A stretch of 64,000 bases of DNA, from contig JAFEBB010000007.1 in the NCBI GenBank assembly GCA_018266075.1, positions 62,001 to 126,000 on the forward strand, in the 5' to 3' direction. Below are positions 54,675 to 62,776 of the stretch, piece by piece. Each line of letters begins with the position of its first letter. Positions within the stretch are counted from its first letter, which is position 1. The notes under the pieces were generated by a model. That model saw nothing but the letters and a program-made list of their open reading frames with translations, did not search any database and was not told where the DNA came from. Origin of the DNA: Deltaproteobacteria bacterium (GTDB lineage Bacteria > Myxococcota > Myxococcia > Myxococcales > SZAS-1). Position numbers and translations under genes: made by a program.

Positions 54675-55673
54675 TCAGAAGCGGAAGCCCAGCCCGATCC
54701 CCAGGCCGCGGTCGGTCGCGACCGGCACGAGCGTCGGATGGAAGAGCTGCGTGTGCGGCGTCACCGGCACGCTCGGCGTCGGGTCGGAAGCCGGCTTCGC
54801 CGGCGGGGGCTGGGGGCTGGGGGCTGGGGGTTGGTCGGGTTTCGGAGCTGAAGCTTTGTGCGGCGGCTGCGGCAGGGCTTCGATGCGCGTGGTCGTGGGC
54901 TCGTAGTGCCAGAGGCTGTCCGCGATCCCGAGCACCACGCTCGCGCTCAGCATGCCGACGCCCAACCACTTCGCTGTAACCAGATTGTTAACAGTTCCGA
55001 TGTCGGCCTGAGCGAAGTAGCCGTGCTCGTCGCGAAGGCTCTCGATCTTGGCGAAGGAGCCGATGGCCGTCGCCAGGCCGATGACCTGCGTGCCCGCGAA
55101 GACGCTCCCCAGCACCGGCCGGTTCTCCTGGAACTGGCCCGCGCCGAAGGGCACGAAGTTGGTGGCGAAGGTGTGCACCTCGACCGTCTGCACCAGCACC
55201 GGACGCTCCGGCTCGAGCTGGCGCATCAGGTTCTCTTCAATGAGCTTGCGGCGCGCCTCGTCGGCGAGCCGCTCCTGCTCCGCCAACGCCTTGCGACGCT
55301 CGCGGATGGGCGCGAGCAAGCTCTCGTTGTCGCGCTTCACGCCGTCGAAGAACGCCACCGCCGGCGGCGGCACCAGGAACGGATCCATGGCGTAGTCGGG
55401 ATCCACCGAAAGCAGGGCCACGAAGTGCCGACGCGCGCCCTCCGGACGGCTCAAGTAGAAGTCGGAGAGTCCGGCGATGCGATACGCCTCCACGAGATCG
55501 CGTTCTGCGGAGAGCTGGTGGCTCGCGAGCAGCGTCTCGGTGAGCCGCAGCGACTCGTCGTAGTTGCCGTACTCGAAGGTGTTGCGCGCGTTCTTGAGCA
55601 GATCGCTCTCGGCGTGCGCCGCCGGAGCGAACGCGAGCACGAGCGAAATGCAGACCAGCCGCGCCAACCTCAT
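54675..55673 (-). CDS. Periplasmic TPR-like protein with a membrane span
   Basis: Predicted 332-residue protein. A signal peptide ends near AHAES. The N-terminal region (about 25-110) has TPR-like helices (ARNTFEYGNYDESLRLTETLL, AGLSDFYLSRPEGARRHFVALLSVDPDY). A charged helix (about 125-155) follows, then hydrophobic segments around 185-205 (VLGSVFAGTQVIGLATAIGSF) and 235-255. The tail is Pro-rich and ends in GLGIGLGFRF, like an outer-membrane beta-strand terminus. The gene is coupled to the PEGA kinase by a 4-bp ATGA overlap. TAACC copy 5 lies within the coding region. Confidence 0.75.
   Translation of the reverse strand: MRLARLVCISLVLAFAPAAHAESDLLKNARNTFEYGNYDESLRLTETLLASHQLSAERDLVEAYRIAGLSDFYLSRPEGARRHFVALLSVDPDYAMDPFLVPPPAVAFFDGVKRDNESLLAPIRERRKALAEQERLADEARRKLIEENLMRQLEPERPVLVQTVEVHTFATNFVPFGAGQFQENRPVLGSVFAGTQVIGLATAIGSFAKIESLRDEHGYFAQADIGTVNNLVTAKWLGVGMLSASVVLGIADSLWHYEPTTTRIEALPQPPHKASAPKPDQPPAPSPQPPPAKPASDPTPSVPVTPHTQLFHPTLVPVATDRGLGIGLGFRF
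54977..54990. repeat. TAACC-N4-GGTTA-like palindrome, copy 5
   Basis: TAACCAGATTGTTA, one arm mismatch, inside a coding region. It shares the AGAT centre with copy 2. Confidence 0.45.
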
Positions 55674-57466
55674 TGCGGCTCGAGCTCCTGACTCAACGTG
55701 ACGGTCTCGCCCGCCTGGAGCGTGCGCGGCACGGTGACGTCCTTGAAGCCGGGCTTGGTGAGCGTCACCTTCACGTTGGTGTGGTACGCGGGCTGGCCGT
55801 TCGCGTCCTGCGGCATGGGCACCACGAACGCGTTCTGCAGGCTCATCTCGGCCGTGCCCATCAGCTTGCCGTCGATGATGACCCCGGCGTTCTGCGCGTT
55901 CTGCACGCGGAGCTTTCCAGGCAGCGGCTGCAGGCGCACGCGCACGTCGGGCGCGCGGCCGCCTTCGGGCACGTTCACGTCGATGGACTCGGGCGCGGTG
56001 CCCGCGTGCTCGAGGCGCACCCGGTGCTTGCCCGCTGCGAGCTCGGCGAGGAACTGCACTGCGCCCGTCTGGACCTTGTTGTCGTCGATGAAGATGTCGG
56101 CGTACGGCCGCGGCACGATGAGCACCGAGCCCGGCTTGAGCGGCCGCTTCACCGCGGCGTCGTGTCGCGCGATGGCGTGCGTCTTCGACGGATCCGGCGC
56201 GAGCGACGCGAGCTCGACCTTCGGTTGCGGCTCGGGCGCTGGCGGCGGTGCAGGCTTCGGCGCTTCGGCGACCGGGGGCGGCGCGATCTCGGGCTGGGCC
56301 ACGACCGGCAGCGGCTTCGGACGTGCGTTCCAGGCCTTCACGCCCGCCCACGCGCCACCACAGATGACGACCACACCACCGAGCGCGCTGAGCACCACCG
56401 CCAGCCGCTTGCGATTGCGCGCGCGACGCTTGAGCGAGTCGAGCAGCTTGAGCGCTTCGGGATGACCCGGTTCGAGGGCGAGCACCTGGCCCAGCGCCGA
56501 CATCGCGCGCACCGGGCTCCCGCTCGACACCTGCGCGCGCGCGTACTCCAGCCGCTTCTCGACGATTCGAGTCGTCAGCTTGCGCGAGCCGCCCTCGGGA
56601 TCGGCGAAGAAGAGCGCAAGATCCTCCGCGGGCCGCTCGATGCCGGCCTCCTTCAAGAGCGCAGCGAGCGCGTCGCGGAGCGCGCCGGCGGTGGCGAAGC
56701 GCGCCTTGGGCTCGCGCGCGAGGCACTTGGCGATCACCTCGGCGAGGGCGTCGGAGACCTGCGCGTTGGCGATGCGCGGATCTTCGTAGTCGCAGTCGAG
56801 GATCTTCTTGAGCGTGGCAGTCGTGTTCGCGGCGAAGAAGGGCAGCTTTCCCACACAGAGCCAGTAGAGGATGGTCCCGAGCGAGAAGATGTCGGCCTCG
56901 GGGCCGGCCTCGTCGCCCTCGATGATCTCGGGCGCCATGTGCGCGGGCGAGCCGACGAGCGCGCCGGTGAGGGTCATCTTCTCGTCGCGGTCGAGGATCT
57001 TGGCGATGCCGAAGTCGGTGAGCTTGAGGCAGCCGTCGTCGCGGATCATCACGTTCTCGGGCTTGATGTCCCGGTGGATGACGCCGATGGCGTGCGCGTG
57101 CTCGAGCGCGTTGGCCAGCTCGTGCACCGCCATGGCCGCGACCTCGGGCGGCTTGAACGGATGCTTCTCCGCGAGCTGGCGCAGCGTCTGCCCGCGGATG
57201 AACTCGGTGATGATGAACGACTCGGCCGTCTCCGCGCCGCTGAAGTCGTAGATCTCGAGGATGTTGGGGTGGTGCAGCTTGGCGACCGCTTGGGCCTCGC
57301 GCGAGAAGCGCTTTCGAGATTCTTCTTTGCCCGCGAGGTGCGGGTGCAGGACTTTGACGGCCACTTCGCGATCGAGCGACGTGTCGAGGCCGCGGTAGAC
57401 CACGGCCATTCCGCCGGAGCCCACCTCCTCGACAATTCGGTAGCGCGAGAGCTGCCGGCCGACCAT
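55670..57466 (-). CDS. Ser/Thr protein kinase with PEGA domains
   Basis: Predicted 598-residue Hanks-type kinase. The catalytic domain (about 5-270) shows [26 protein letters not shown] and DFGIAK. One membrane span (about 365-390, [20 protein letters not shown]) precedes a Pro/Ala-rich segment and PEGA-like repeats (about 445-595: [24 protein letters not shown] and [17 protein letters not shown]). Topology: kinase in the cytoplasm, PEGA repeats outside. The stop is coupled to the downstream gene by overlap. ATG 57464-57466 with GGGGAG upstream was preferred over a TTG 33 bases earlier. Confidence 0.93.
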   Translation of the reverse strand: MVGRQLSRYRIVEEVGSGGMAVVYRGLDTSLDREVAVKVLHPHLAGKEESRKRFSREAQAVAKLHHPNILEIYDFSGAETAESFIITEFIRGQTLRQLAEKHPFKPPEVAAMAVHELANALEHAHAIGVIHRDIKPENVMIRDDGCLKLTDFGIAKILDRDEKMTLTGALVGSPAHMAPEIIEGDEAGPEADIFSLGTILYWLCVGKLPFFAANTTATLKKILDCDYEDPRIANAQVSDALAEVIAKCLAREPKARFATAGALRDALAALLKEAGIERPAEDLALFFADPEGGSRKLTTRIVEKRLEYARAQVSSGSPVRAMSALGQVLALEPGHPEALKLLDSLKRRARNRKRLAVVLSALGGVVVICGGAWAGVKAWNARPKPLPVVAQPEIAPPPVAEAPKPAPPPAPEPQPKVELASLAPDPSKTHAIARHDAAVKRPLKPGSVLIVPRPYADIFIDDNKVQTGAVQFLAELAAGKHRVRLEHAGTAPESIDVNVPEGGRAPDVRVRLQPLPGKLRVQNAQNAGVIIDGKLMGTAEMSLQNAFVVPMPQDANGQPAYHTNVKVTLTKPGFKDVTVPRTLQAGETVTLSQELEPQ

Positions 57467-57548
57467 CGCTCCATGCTCCCCTTGGGTTGTGTTCGACAAC
57501 CCCGCTCAGCTTCAAACGTCGCAGCGGGGCTGCGAGGTCTGCCGGGCG

Positions 57549-57576
57549 TGTCAGGGTGGCAAGAGGCACCCTGACA
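57549..57576. repeat. Inverted repeat in divergent promoter region
   Basis: TGTCAGGGTG (57549-57558) and CACCCTGACA (57567-57576) form a perfect 10-base inverted repeat around GCAAGAGG. It lies about 83 bases upstream of the kinase start, in the gap before the divergent lipoprotein gene, where an operator would be expected. Confidence 0.5.
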
Positions 57577-57726
57577 TTCTTGTCGCGGCGATTCTAGGGA
57601 GGTTGGGGCGGTGGGATCAAACGGCGTTCGCGTGTCAGAGATGGTCGAAGGGGCGGGGCGGGACTGCCGCAGGACGCGATGGCAAAAATCCGCAAAGGTT
57701 CGCGTCGTCCGCGCACTCAAGGGGGG

Positions 57727-58089
57727 ATGACACCAATGCTCAGCGTACCGTCGAAAGTGGTGCCGCTTGCGCTCGTAGCGCTGGCGGTGTCGTGCGCGAG
57801 CGACGGCGGGTCTTCGAGCGCAGACAGCGGGTGTCCGGGTGTGGTCGGCAGCGCGTGCGGCGGACCGTGCCTTTGCCAGCCTGGTCTCACCTGCGCCGGC
57901 GCGGACGGAACGGCGGGGCTCACCTGTCGCGCCTGCCCAGTCGGATTCGGTCAGCCATGCTCGTCCGAGTGCGCGTGCGAGTCGGGACTTGTCTGCGCCA
58001 CGTTCGGAGACGTCTCGCAGACCCGCTCGTGTGCCTACTCGCAGCCCACCGGCTCGACCACGACCGGCACCAGCGGCTCGACGAGCTGA
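57727..58089 (+). CDS. Small Cys-rich lipoprotein
   Basis: Predicted 120-residue lipoprotein. ATG 57727, just after a run of six G, starts a signal peptide ending ALAVSCAS (Cys near residue 23). The mature part has many Cys residues in CxC and CxxC patterns (CLCQPGLTC, CRACPVGF, CSSECACESGLVC), followed by a short Thr/Ser/Gly tail. It resembles other Cys-rich lipoproteins in the window and is divergent from the PEGA kinase across 260 bp. Function unknown. Confidence 0.78.
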   Translation: MTPMLSVPSKVVPLALVALAVSCASDGGSSSADSGCPGVVGSACGGPCLCQPGLTCAGADGTAGLTCRACPVGFGQPCSSECACESGLVCATFGDVSQTRSCAYSQPTGSTTTGTSGSTS

Positions 58090-58130
58090 TCCGGCTGCGC
58101 CGATCGCGGCCGAGTGGTATCGAGTTGCGC

Positions 58131-58877
58131 ATGGCCCTCCATCGCGCCGCCGAGCTCACGTGGACCGAGGTGAAGAAGCTCGCGCCCAAGTCCGTGGCGC
58201 TGCTCCCGGTCGGCTCGACGGAGGCGCACGGTCCGCACCTGCCGCTCGCGACCGACGTGATCATCGCCGAGGCCGTGTGCGCCCGCGTGGCCGAGCGGTT
58301 GAAAGCGCGCAAGCTCGAGACGGTCGTCTTTCCGCCGCTCGCGTATGGGCTCACCGAGTTCGCGAAGGTGTTCGCGGGCACCGTCGGCCTGAGCGGCAAG
58401 GAAGTGACCAACACCATTCGCGACGCCGCGCTCGGCATCTCGCAAGCCGGCTTCGCGAAAATGGCCGTGGTGAACCACCACCTCGAGCCGGCGCACTTCA
58501 AGGCGGTGCGCGCAGGTGCCGAGGCCGCGCGAAAAGAGGGCGCCAAGGTGGCCTGTCCGGACCATCGGCGCACGCCCTGGGCGCCCATCCTCGGGCCGGA
58601 GTTCACGCACGGCGGCTCGCATGCGGGGCTCTACGAGACGTCGCTGGTGCTCGCGGCGGCGCCCAAGCTGGTCCGCGACGACATTCGCGAGGCGCTTCCC
58701 GCGGTCGAAGTCGATCTGCCGGCCGCGATCAAGAAGGGCGCCACGAACTTCCACGAGGCCGGTGGACCCGACGCGTACTTTGGCCAACCCGCGCTCGCCT
58801 CCGCGGCAGAAGGCAATCGGCTCTTGGATGTGCTCGCCGACGCGACCTTGGCGGCGCTCGACGAGCTCGACGGCTGA
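58131..58877 (+). CDS. Creatininase-family amidohydrolase
   Basis: Predicted 248-residue protein of the creatininase (amidase) family. The metal-binding start is GSTEAHGPHLPLATDVIIAE (E..H.PH.P..TD). HAGLYETSLVLA gives a further ligand Glu. The usual NGHGGN motif is replaced by VNHHLEPAH, so one binding loop is changed. Members hydrolyse cyclic or linear amides with zinc or manganese; the substrate is unknown. It is cytoplasmic. Downstream, 98 bases later, lies the 48-residue Arg-rich peptide gene. Confidence 0.88.
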   Translation: MALHRAAELTWTEVKKLAPKSVALLPVGSTEAHGPHLPLATDVIIAEAVCARVAERLKARKLETVVFPPLAYGLTEFAKVFAGTVGLSGKEVTNTIRDAALGISQAGFAKMAVVNHHLEPAHFKAVRAGAEAARKEGAKVACPDHRRTPWAPILGPEFTHGGSHAGLYETSLVLAAAPKLVRDDIREALPAVEVDLPAAIKKGATNFHEAGGPDAYFGQPALASAAEGNRLLDVLADATLAALDELDG

Positions 58878-58975
58878 CCGTCGATGGGTCGACGACCGCG
58901 TGGGTGTGCAAGCGGTACGCCGTGCCTACCTTGATTGTCGACCCTCGAAGCGGGGGCCGACCAGGGAGGTGACAG

Positions 58976-59122
58976 ATGGCGATTCGCAAGAAGGCTCAGA
59001 TTCGTCGGGTGAAGCGGGTGCGTCGGGGCGGTGTCGCGGGCAAGCGCGTGACCCGCCGGACGACCGCACGTCGTGGTGTGGCGCGCCGTGGCATTGCGCG
59101 CCGTCGCCTCGCGCGCCGCTGA
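58976..59122 (+). CDS. 48-residue Arg-rich basic peptide
   Basis: A 48-residue frame too short for usual ORF cut-offs. ATG 58976 follows GGGAGGTGACAG, a strong ribosome site, and the codon third positions are GC-rich as in real genes. The peptide has 22 Arg/Lys and no acidic residue, with the repeated pattern ARRGVARRGIARRRLARR at the end and RRVKRVRRGGVAGKRVTRR before it. It has no membrane span. A protamine-like or RNA/DNA-binding role is inferred from composition; it could also be a ribosome-associated peptide. Confidence 0.65.
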   Translation: MAIRKKAQIRRVKRVRRGGVAGKRVTRRTTARRGVARRGIARRRLARR

Positions 59123-59183
59123 GCTCACCGCAGACCATGGGCACAGCGCCGATCGCCAAGGGGCGTCGGCTGCTGTGCCCGTT

Positions 59184-59594
59184 TTATTTGACGCTGTACA
59201 CCGCGTACGTGCCCTCAATGATGGTGCCTGCGGCGTTGAGGCACACCTCGAGCTCCGCGTGCGTGGCCTGGTGCTCGCGCACGAGCACCACGTGCGCACC
59301 CGGCCTGGGGCAGTAGGCATTCGGCGGCGTGCCCTCGAGCTTCGTTGTCAGCTTCTGCGTGCCGCACAGGATCATCGGCTCGCCGTGCCGCTCCGAGTCG
59401 TCGAGCACGCCGTTCCCGTTCGCGTCGAAGCCGACGGACACCGCGCTCGCTTCGCCTTCGCACGCGCCGCCGTGCGCCACGTGATCGACGCGGTAGAGCA
59501 GGTTCGCCGGCACGCTCGGCGGCTGCTTGGCCTTTTCGGCGCGTGCGCCCGAGGCAAAGAGCGACGCCGCGATGATCACGAGCACGCTTCGCAT
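59184..59594 (-). CDS. Small secreted protein, DUF7151-like
   Basis: Predicted 136-residue protein. ATG 59592-59594 begins a Sec signal peptide (ASLFASGARA). The mature part has the motif VGFDANGNGVLDDSE with flanking Cys (ACEGEA..., ILCGTQ), like the short calcium-loop-like DUF7151 repeats of myxobacterial surface proteins. Disulfide pairing of Cys is likely. It is convergent with the 48-residue peptide gene and divergent from the LysR regulator. Confidence 0.75.
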   Translation of the reverse strand: MRSVLVIIAASLFASGARAEKAKQPPSVPANLLYRVDHVAHGGACEGEASAVSVGFDANGNGVLDDSERHGEPMILCGTQKLTTKLEGTPPNAYCPRPGAHVVLVREHQATHAELEVCLNAAGTIIEGTYAVYSVK

Positions 59595-59717
59595 GGAGAC
59601 GGGGTATAGCAGGCGCTCGTCTGTGCCCATCAAGACCCGATCGCGGACGCCCCAAAGTCCCCTGGCGAAGCGCCTCAAGCTCGGCTAATTTCCGCCCGCG
59701 GGCAATAAGGGCGACTC

Positions 59718-60626
59718 ATGCAGATCGAGACGCTGAAGATGTTTTGCGACGTGGTGGAGACGGGCTCGTTCTCCCAGGCCGCGCGCTTGTGCCACGTCAC
59801 CCAGAGCGCGGTGAGCCAGCAGATCCGCGTGCTCGAGGAGCGCTACGGGCAGAAGCTGCTCATGCGCCGCGCGCGCGAGGCCGTGCCCACACCGGCGGGC
59901 GAGCGCTTGTACCGCGGCTGCCGCGAGATCCTCGCGCGCTTCACCGACCTCGAGCTCGAGGTTCTGGAGTGCAGCGGCGAGGTGCTCGGCACCTGCGCGC
60001 TCTCGACCATATACTCCGTGGGCCTGCACGAGCTTCAGCCCTACGTGAAGCGCGTGCTCGCCACGCACCCGAAGATCAACGTGCGCATCTCCTATCGCCG
60101 CTCGGGCCAGGTCTACGAAGAGGTCTCCACCGGCAGCGCCGACCTGGGCATCGTGGCCTATCCCACCGCGCACCCGGGCGTGACCGTGGTGCCGTTCAAG
60201 GAAGACCAGCTCACGCTCATCTGCCCGCCCGGACACCGGCTGGCCGAGAAGCCGCGCGTCTCGCTGCGCAGCCTCGCGGGCGTGGACTTCATCGCCTTCG
60301 ATCGCGACGCGCCCACGCGCAAGTTCATCGACCGCGCCTTCCGCGCCGCCGGCATCGACGTCCGCCCGACGCAGGAGCTGGACAACATCGAGACCATCAA
60401 GCAAGCGGTCGAGCTGGGCCTGGGCGTGGCGATCATTCCGCGCGCGACCGTCTCGACCGAAGTCAAAGAAGGCAAGCTGGTCACGCGCTCCTTCGCCGAC
60501 GGAAATCTCAGCCGGCCGCTCGCGGTGCTGGTGCGCAAGGATCGAAGCTTGAGCCGCGCCGCTGCGGCCATGCTCGACGCGCTCACGGGCGGCAACGGCC
60601 CGGGCGATCTGCAGCGGGCCAGCTGA
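59718..60626 (+). CDS. LysR-type transcriptional regulator
   Basis: Predicted 302-residue LysR regulator. The N-terminal winged helix-turn-helix (METLKMFC..-type start, SFSQAARLCHVTQSAVSQQIRVLEE) and the effector-binding domain (about 90-295) with GTCALSTIYSVGLHELQP and LGLGVAIIPRATV are typical. The binding partner is not evident from neighbours, though the downstream GAF/HD-GYP gene starts 39 bases later and may be cotranscribed. It likely binds DNA as a tetramer. The inducer is unknown. Confidence 0.93.
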   Translation: MQIETLKMFCDVVETGSFSQAARLCHVTQSAVSQQIRVLEERYGQKLLMRRAREAVPTPAGERLYRGCREILARFTDLELEVLECSGEVLGTCALSTIYSVGLHELQPYVKRVLATHPKINVRISYRRSGQVYEEVSTGSADLGIVAYPTAHPGVTVVPFKEDQLTLICPPGHRLAEKPRVSLRSLAGVDFIAFDRDAPTRKFIDRAFRAAGIDVRPTQELDNIETIKQAVELGLGVAIIPRATVSTEVKEGKLVTRSFADGNLSRPLAVLVRKDRSLSRAAAAMLDALTGGNGPGDLQRAS

Positions 60627-60665
60627 AGCTGGGAAGTGCAGCCTCGTTTCGGAGATGATGTCGCC

Positions 60666-62174
60666 ATGTCGACCGAAGCCGCCGCCGCCAACAAGAACCA
60701 GCTCGCGCGCCGGGTGGAGAAGCTGACGGCCATCCTCGACGTGGCCAAGGCCATGACGGCCGCGCGCGACCTGAACACGCTGCTCGCGCTGATCCTCAAG
60801 GAGACGTCGGGCGTGGTCGATGCCGATCGCGCGTCGATCTTCCTGGCCGACCGCGCGCGCGGCGAGCTGTGGATCCGCGCGGCGCAAGGCGCTGAAAAGG
60901 AAATCCGCATCCCCATCGGCACGGGCATCGCGGGCTACGTGGCGCAGACCGGGCAGGTGGTGAACATCCCCGATTGCTACGCCGATCCGCGCTTCAACCG
61001 GCAGGTCGACATCGCCACCGGCTATCACACGCGCAACCTGCTCTGCGCACCCATGCGCGATGCCGAGGGCGAGATCGTCGGCGTGATTCAGGCGCTCAAC
61101 AAGCGCGACGGCCCGTTCACGAGCGAGGACGAGGAGCTGGTGCTGGTGCTCGGCGGCCAGGCGGCAGCGGCGCTCGAGAACGCCATGCTCCACGAGGAGA
61201 TCCAGCGGCTCTTCGAAGGCTTCGTGAGCGCGTCGGTCGTGGCCATCGAGAGCCGCGACCCGACCACGGCCGGCCACTCCGGTCGCGTGGCTTCACTCAC
61301 CGTGAACCTGGCGCACGCGCTCGAGCGCGGCGGCGTGGGGCAGTACGCGAACACCCGCTTCACGAGCACGGAGATCCACGAGATCCGCTACGCGTCGCTG
61401 TTGCACGACTTCGGCAAGGTCGGCGTGCGCGAGCCGGTGCTGGTGAAAGCCAACAAGCTCTTCCCGCACGAGCTCGACATCCTCGAGTCGCGGTTCGAGG
61501 TCATCGGCCGCACGCTCGAGGCCGAGAGCTACAAGAAGCGGCTCGATCTGGTCCGTGCGCGCTCGCTGAAGGAAGCGGAGCAAGCGCTGGTCGACGAAGA
61601 GCAGAACCTCGCCAAGCAGCTCGCCGAGCTGGAGCAGATGCTCGCGTTCGTGCGCGAGTGCAACCGCCCCACGGTGCTCGCGCAGGGCGGCTTCGAGAGG
61701 CTCGCTGACATCCGCAAGCGCACCATCAAATCGCGCGCCGGCGCGGAGGTGGCCTACCTCTCCGAAGGCGAGATCACGCGCCTCTCGATACCGCGCGGCT
61801 CGCTCACCGAGGACGAGCGAAAAGAAATCGAAAGCCACGTGGTGCACACGTTCCGGTTCCTGCAGCAGATCCCCTGGACGCGCGCGCTGCGCCGCGTTCC
61901 GGAGATCGCCGCCGCGCACCACGAGAAGCTCGACGGCACCGGCTACCCGAGCGCGCTCCCCGAGCAGAAGATCCCCGTGCAGAGCCGCATGATGGCCATC
62001 AGCGACATCTACGACGCGCTCACCGCGAGCGACCGTCCGTACAAGAAGGCCATCCCGCACGAGAAGGCGCTCGACATCCTCAACATGGAAGCCAAGGGCA
62101 AGAAGATCGACAGCGAGCTCCTCGGCATCTTCATCGAGGCCGAGGTGCCCAAGAAGGCGCTCACCAAGACCTGA
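60666..62174 (+). CDS. GAF-HD-GYP phosphodiesterase with an insertion
   Basis: Predicted 502-residue protein. An N-terminal coiled segment and GAF domain (about 30-185) carry DADRASIFLADRARGELWI. The HD-GYP domain (about 190-495) has HSGRV (first His), LLHDFGKVGV (HD) and HHEKLDGTGYP (HHExxDGxGYP), then RMMAISDIYDALTASDRPYKKAI. Residues about 275-400 between the HD and HHE motifs form an inserted helical region (LDLVRARSLKEAEQALVDEEQNL) that is unusual for the family. HD-GYP enzymes degrade c-di-GMP in the cytoplasm; retained metal ligands suggest activity. It follows the LysR gene closely. Confidence 0.93.
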   Translation: MSTEAAAANKNQLARRVEKLTAILDVAKAMTAARDLNTLLALILKETSGVVDADRASIFLADRARGELWIRAAQGAEKEIRIPIGTGIAGYVAQTGQVVNIPDCYADPRFNRQVDIATGYHTRNLLCAPMRDAEGEIVGVIQALNKRDGPFTSEDEELVLVLGGQAAAALENAMLHEEIQRLFEGFVSASVVAIESRDPTTAGHSGRVASLTVNLAHALERGGVGQYANTRFTSTEIHEIRYASLLHDFGKVGVREPVLVKANKLFPHELDILESRFEVIGRTLEAESYKKRLDLVRARSLKEAEQALVDEEQNLAKQLAELEQMLAFVRECNRPTVLAQGGFERLADIRKRTIKSRAGAEVAYLSEGEITRLSIPRGSLTEDERKEIESHVVHTFRFLQQIPWTRALRRVPEIAAAHHEKLDGTGYPSALPEQKIPVQSRMMAISDIYDALTASDRPYKKAIPHEKALDILNMEAKGKKIDSELLGIFIEAEVPKKALTKT

Positions 62175-62176
62175 CG

Positions 62177-62593
62177 TCAGTGGATGTTGGAGATGCTGTT
62201 CTTGGCGGTGTCGCTGCGAACCTTGAGCACGTTGGAGAGGGTGGAGAACGTCTGGTTCTCCTGCTGCATGGTGTTCTGCAGCTCCAGGTACTGCATGTTC
62301 ATGGCGGCCTGCTGCTGCAGCACCGAGCCGAACGATGCGGCCTGAGCGTCGGTTCCGGTGCTCACCGGAACCCCCGTCGATGCCTTCTGCACCTGGGCGC
62401 TCGCGTTCGCCGCCTGCTGATGCTGCATCGCCTGTTGAAAGGACGAGGCGCTCGCGCTCGACGAGCCGCTGGTCGGCGTGTTGGGCACGGTCGCGCCGGT
62501 GATGAACGAGCCACCCGCGACGAAGGGCGTGGCGCTGGGAGCGGCGAGCTTCGAGTCGAGCGGCAGGTTCGGGTTGATCTTCGCGATGGCCAT
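62177..62593 (-). CDS. Gln/Ser-rich helical protein, unknown function
   Basis: Predicted 138-residue protein without a signal peptide or membrane span. The N-terminal 45 residues are Pro/Thr/Ser-rich, the middle is Gln/Ala/Ser-rich, and the C-terminal 45 residues form a predicted long helix (LQQQAAMNMQYLELQNTMQQENQTFSTLSNVLKVRSDTAKNSISNI). The style recalls secreted helical proteins of type III-like systems, but no such system is in the window and I do not claim homology. It is convergent with the HD-GYP gene (2-base gap) and divergent from the kinase. Confidence 0.7.
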   Translation of the reverse strand: MAIAKINPNLPLDSKLAAPSATPFVAGGSFITGATVPNTPTSGSSSASASSFQQAMQHQQAANASAQVQKASTGVPVSTGTDAQAASFGSVLQQQAAMNMQYLELQNTMQQENQTFSTLSNVLKVRSDTAKNSISNIH

Positions 62594-62776
62594 GGGCGGC
62601 TCCCGGTTCGCGCCAGCGTGGGCGCATGTTGGGTTCTCGGCTCCGCGCGGCGGCAGGTGCGCCATGACGCTCCCGGCAAACGGATCTGGCGCGTTCGGTT
62701 CATCCCCGTGCGAGCGGCCAGCGACGTGCTCACCCCAGAAACGTGCGCTAGCATTCGTGTCCTGGGCGCGTCCGAC

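Noticed and set aside
57549-57576. The inverted repeat as a binding site for a named regulator such as MrpC
   Set aside because: The arm spacing does not fit the published half-site layout I can recall, so no regulator is named.
62177-62593. The Gln/Ser-rich helical protein as a type III secretion subunit
   Set aside because: Only general helical composition is similar; no other type III gene is in the window.
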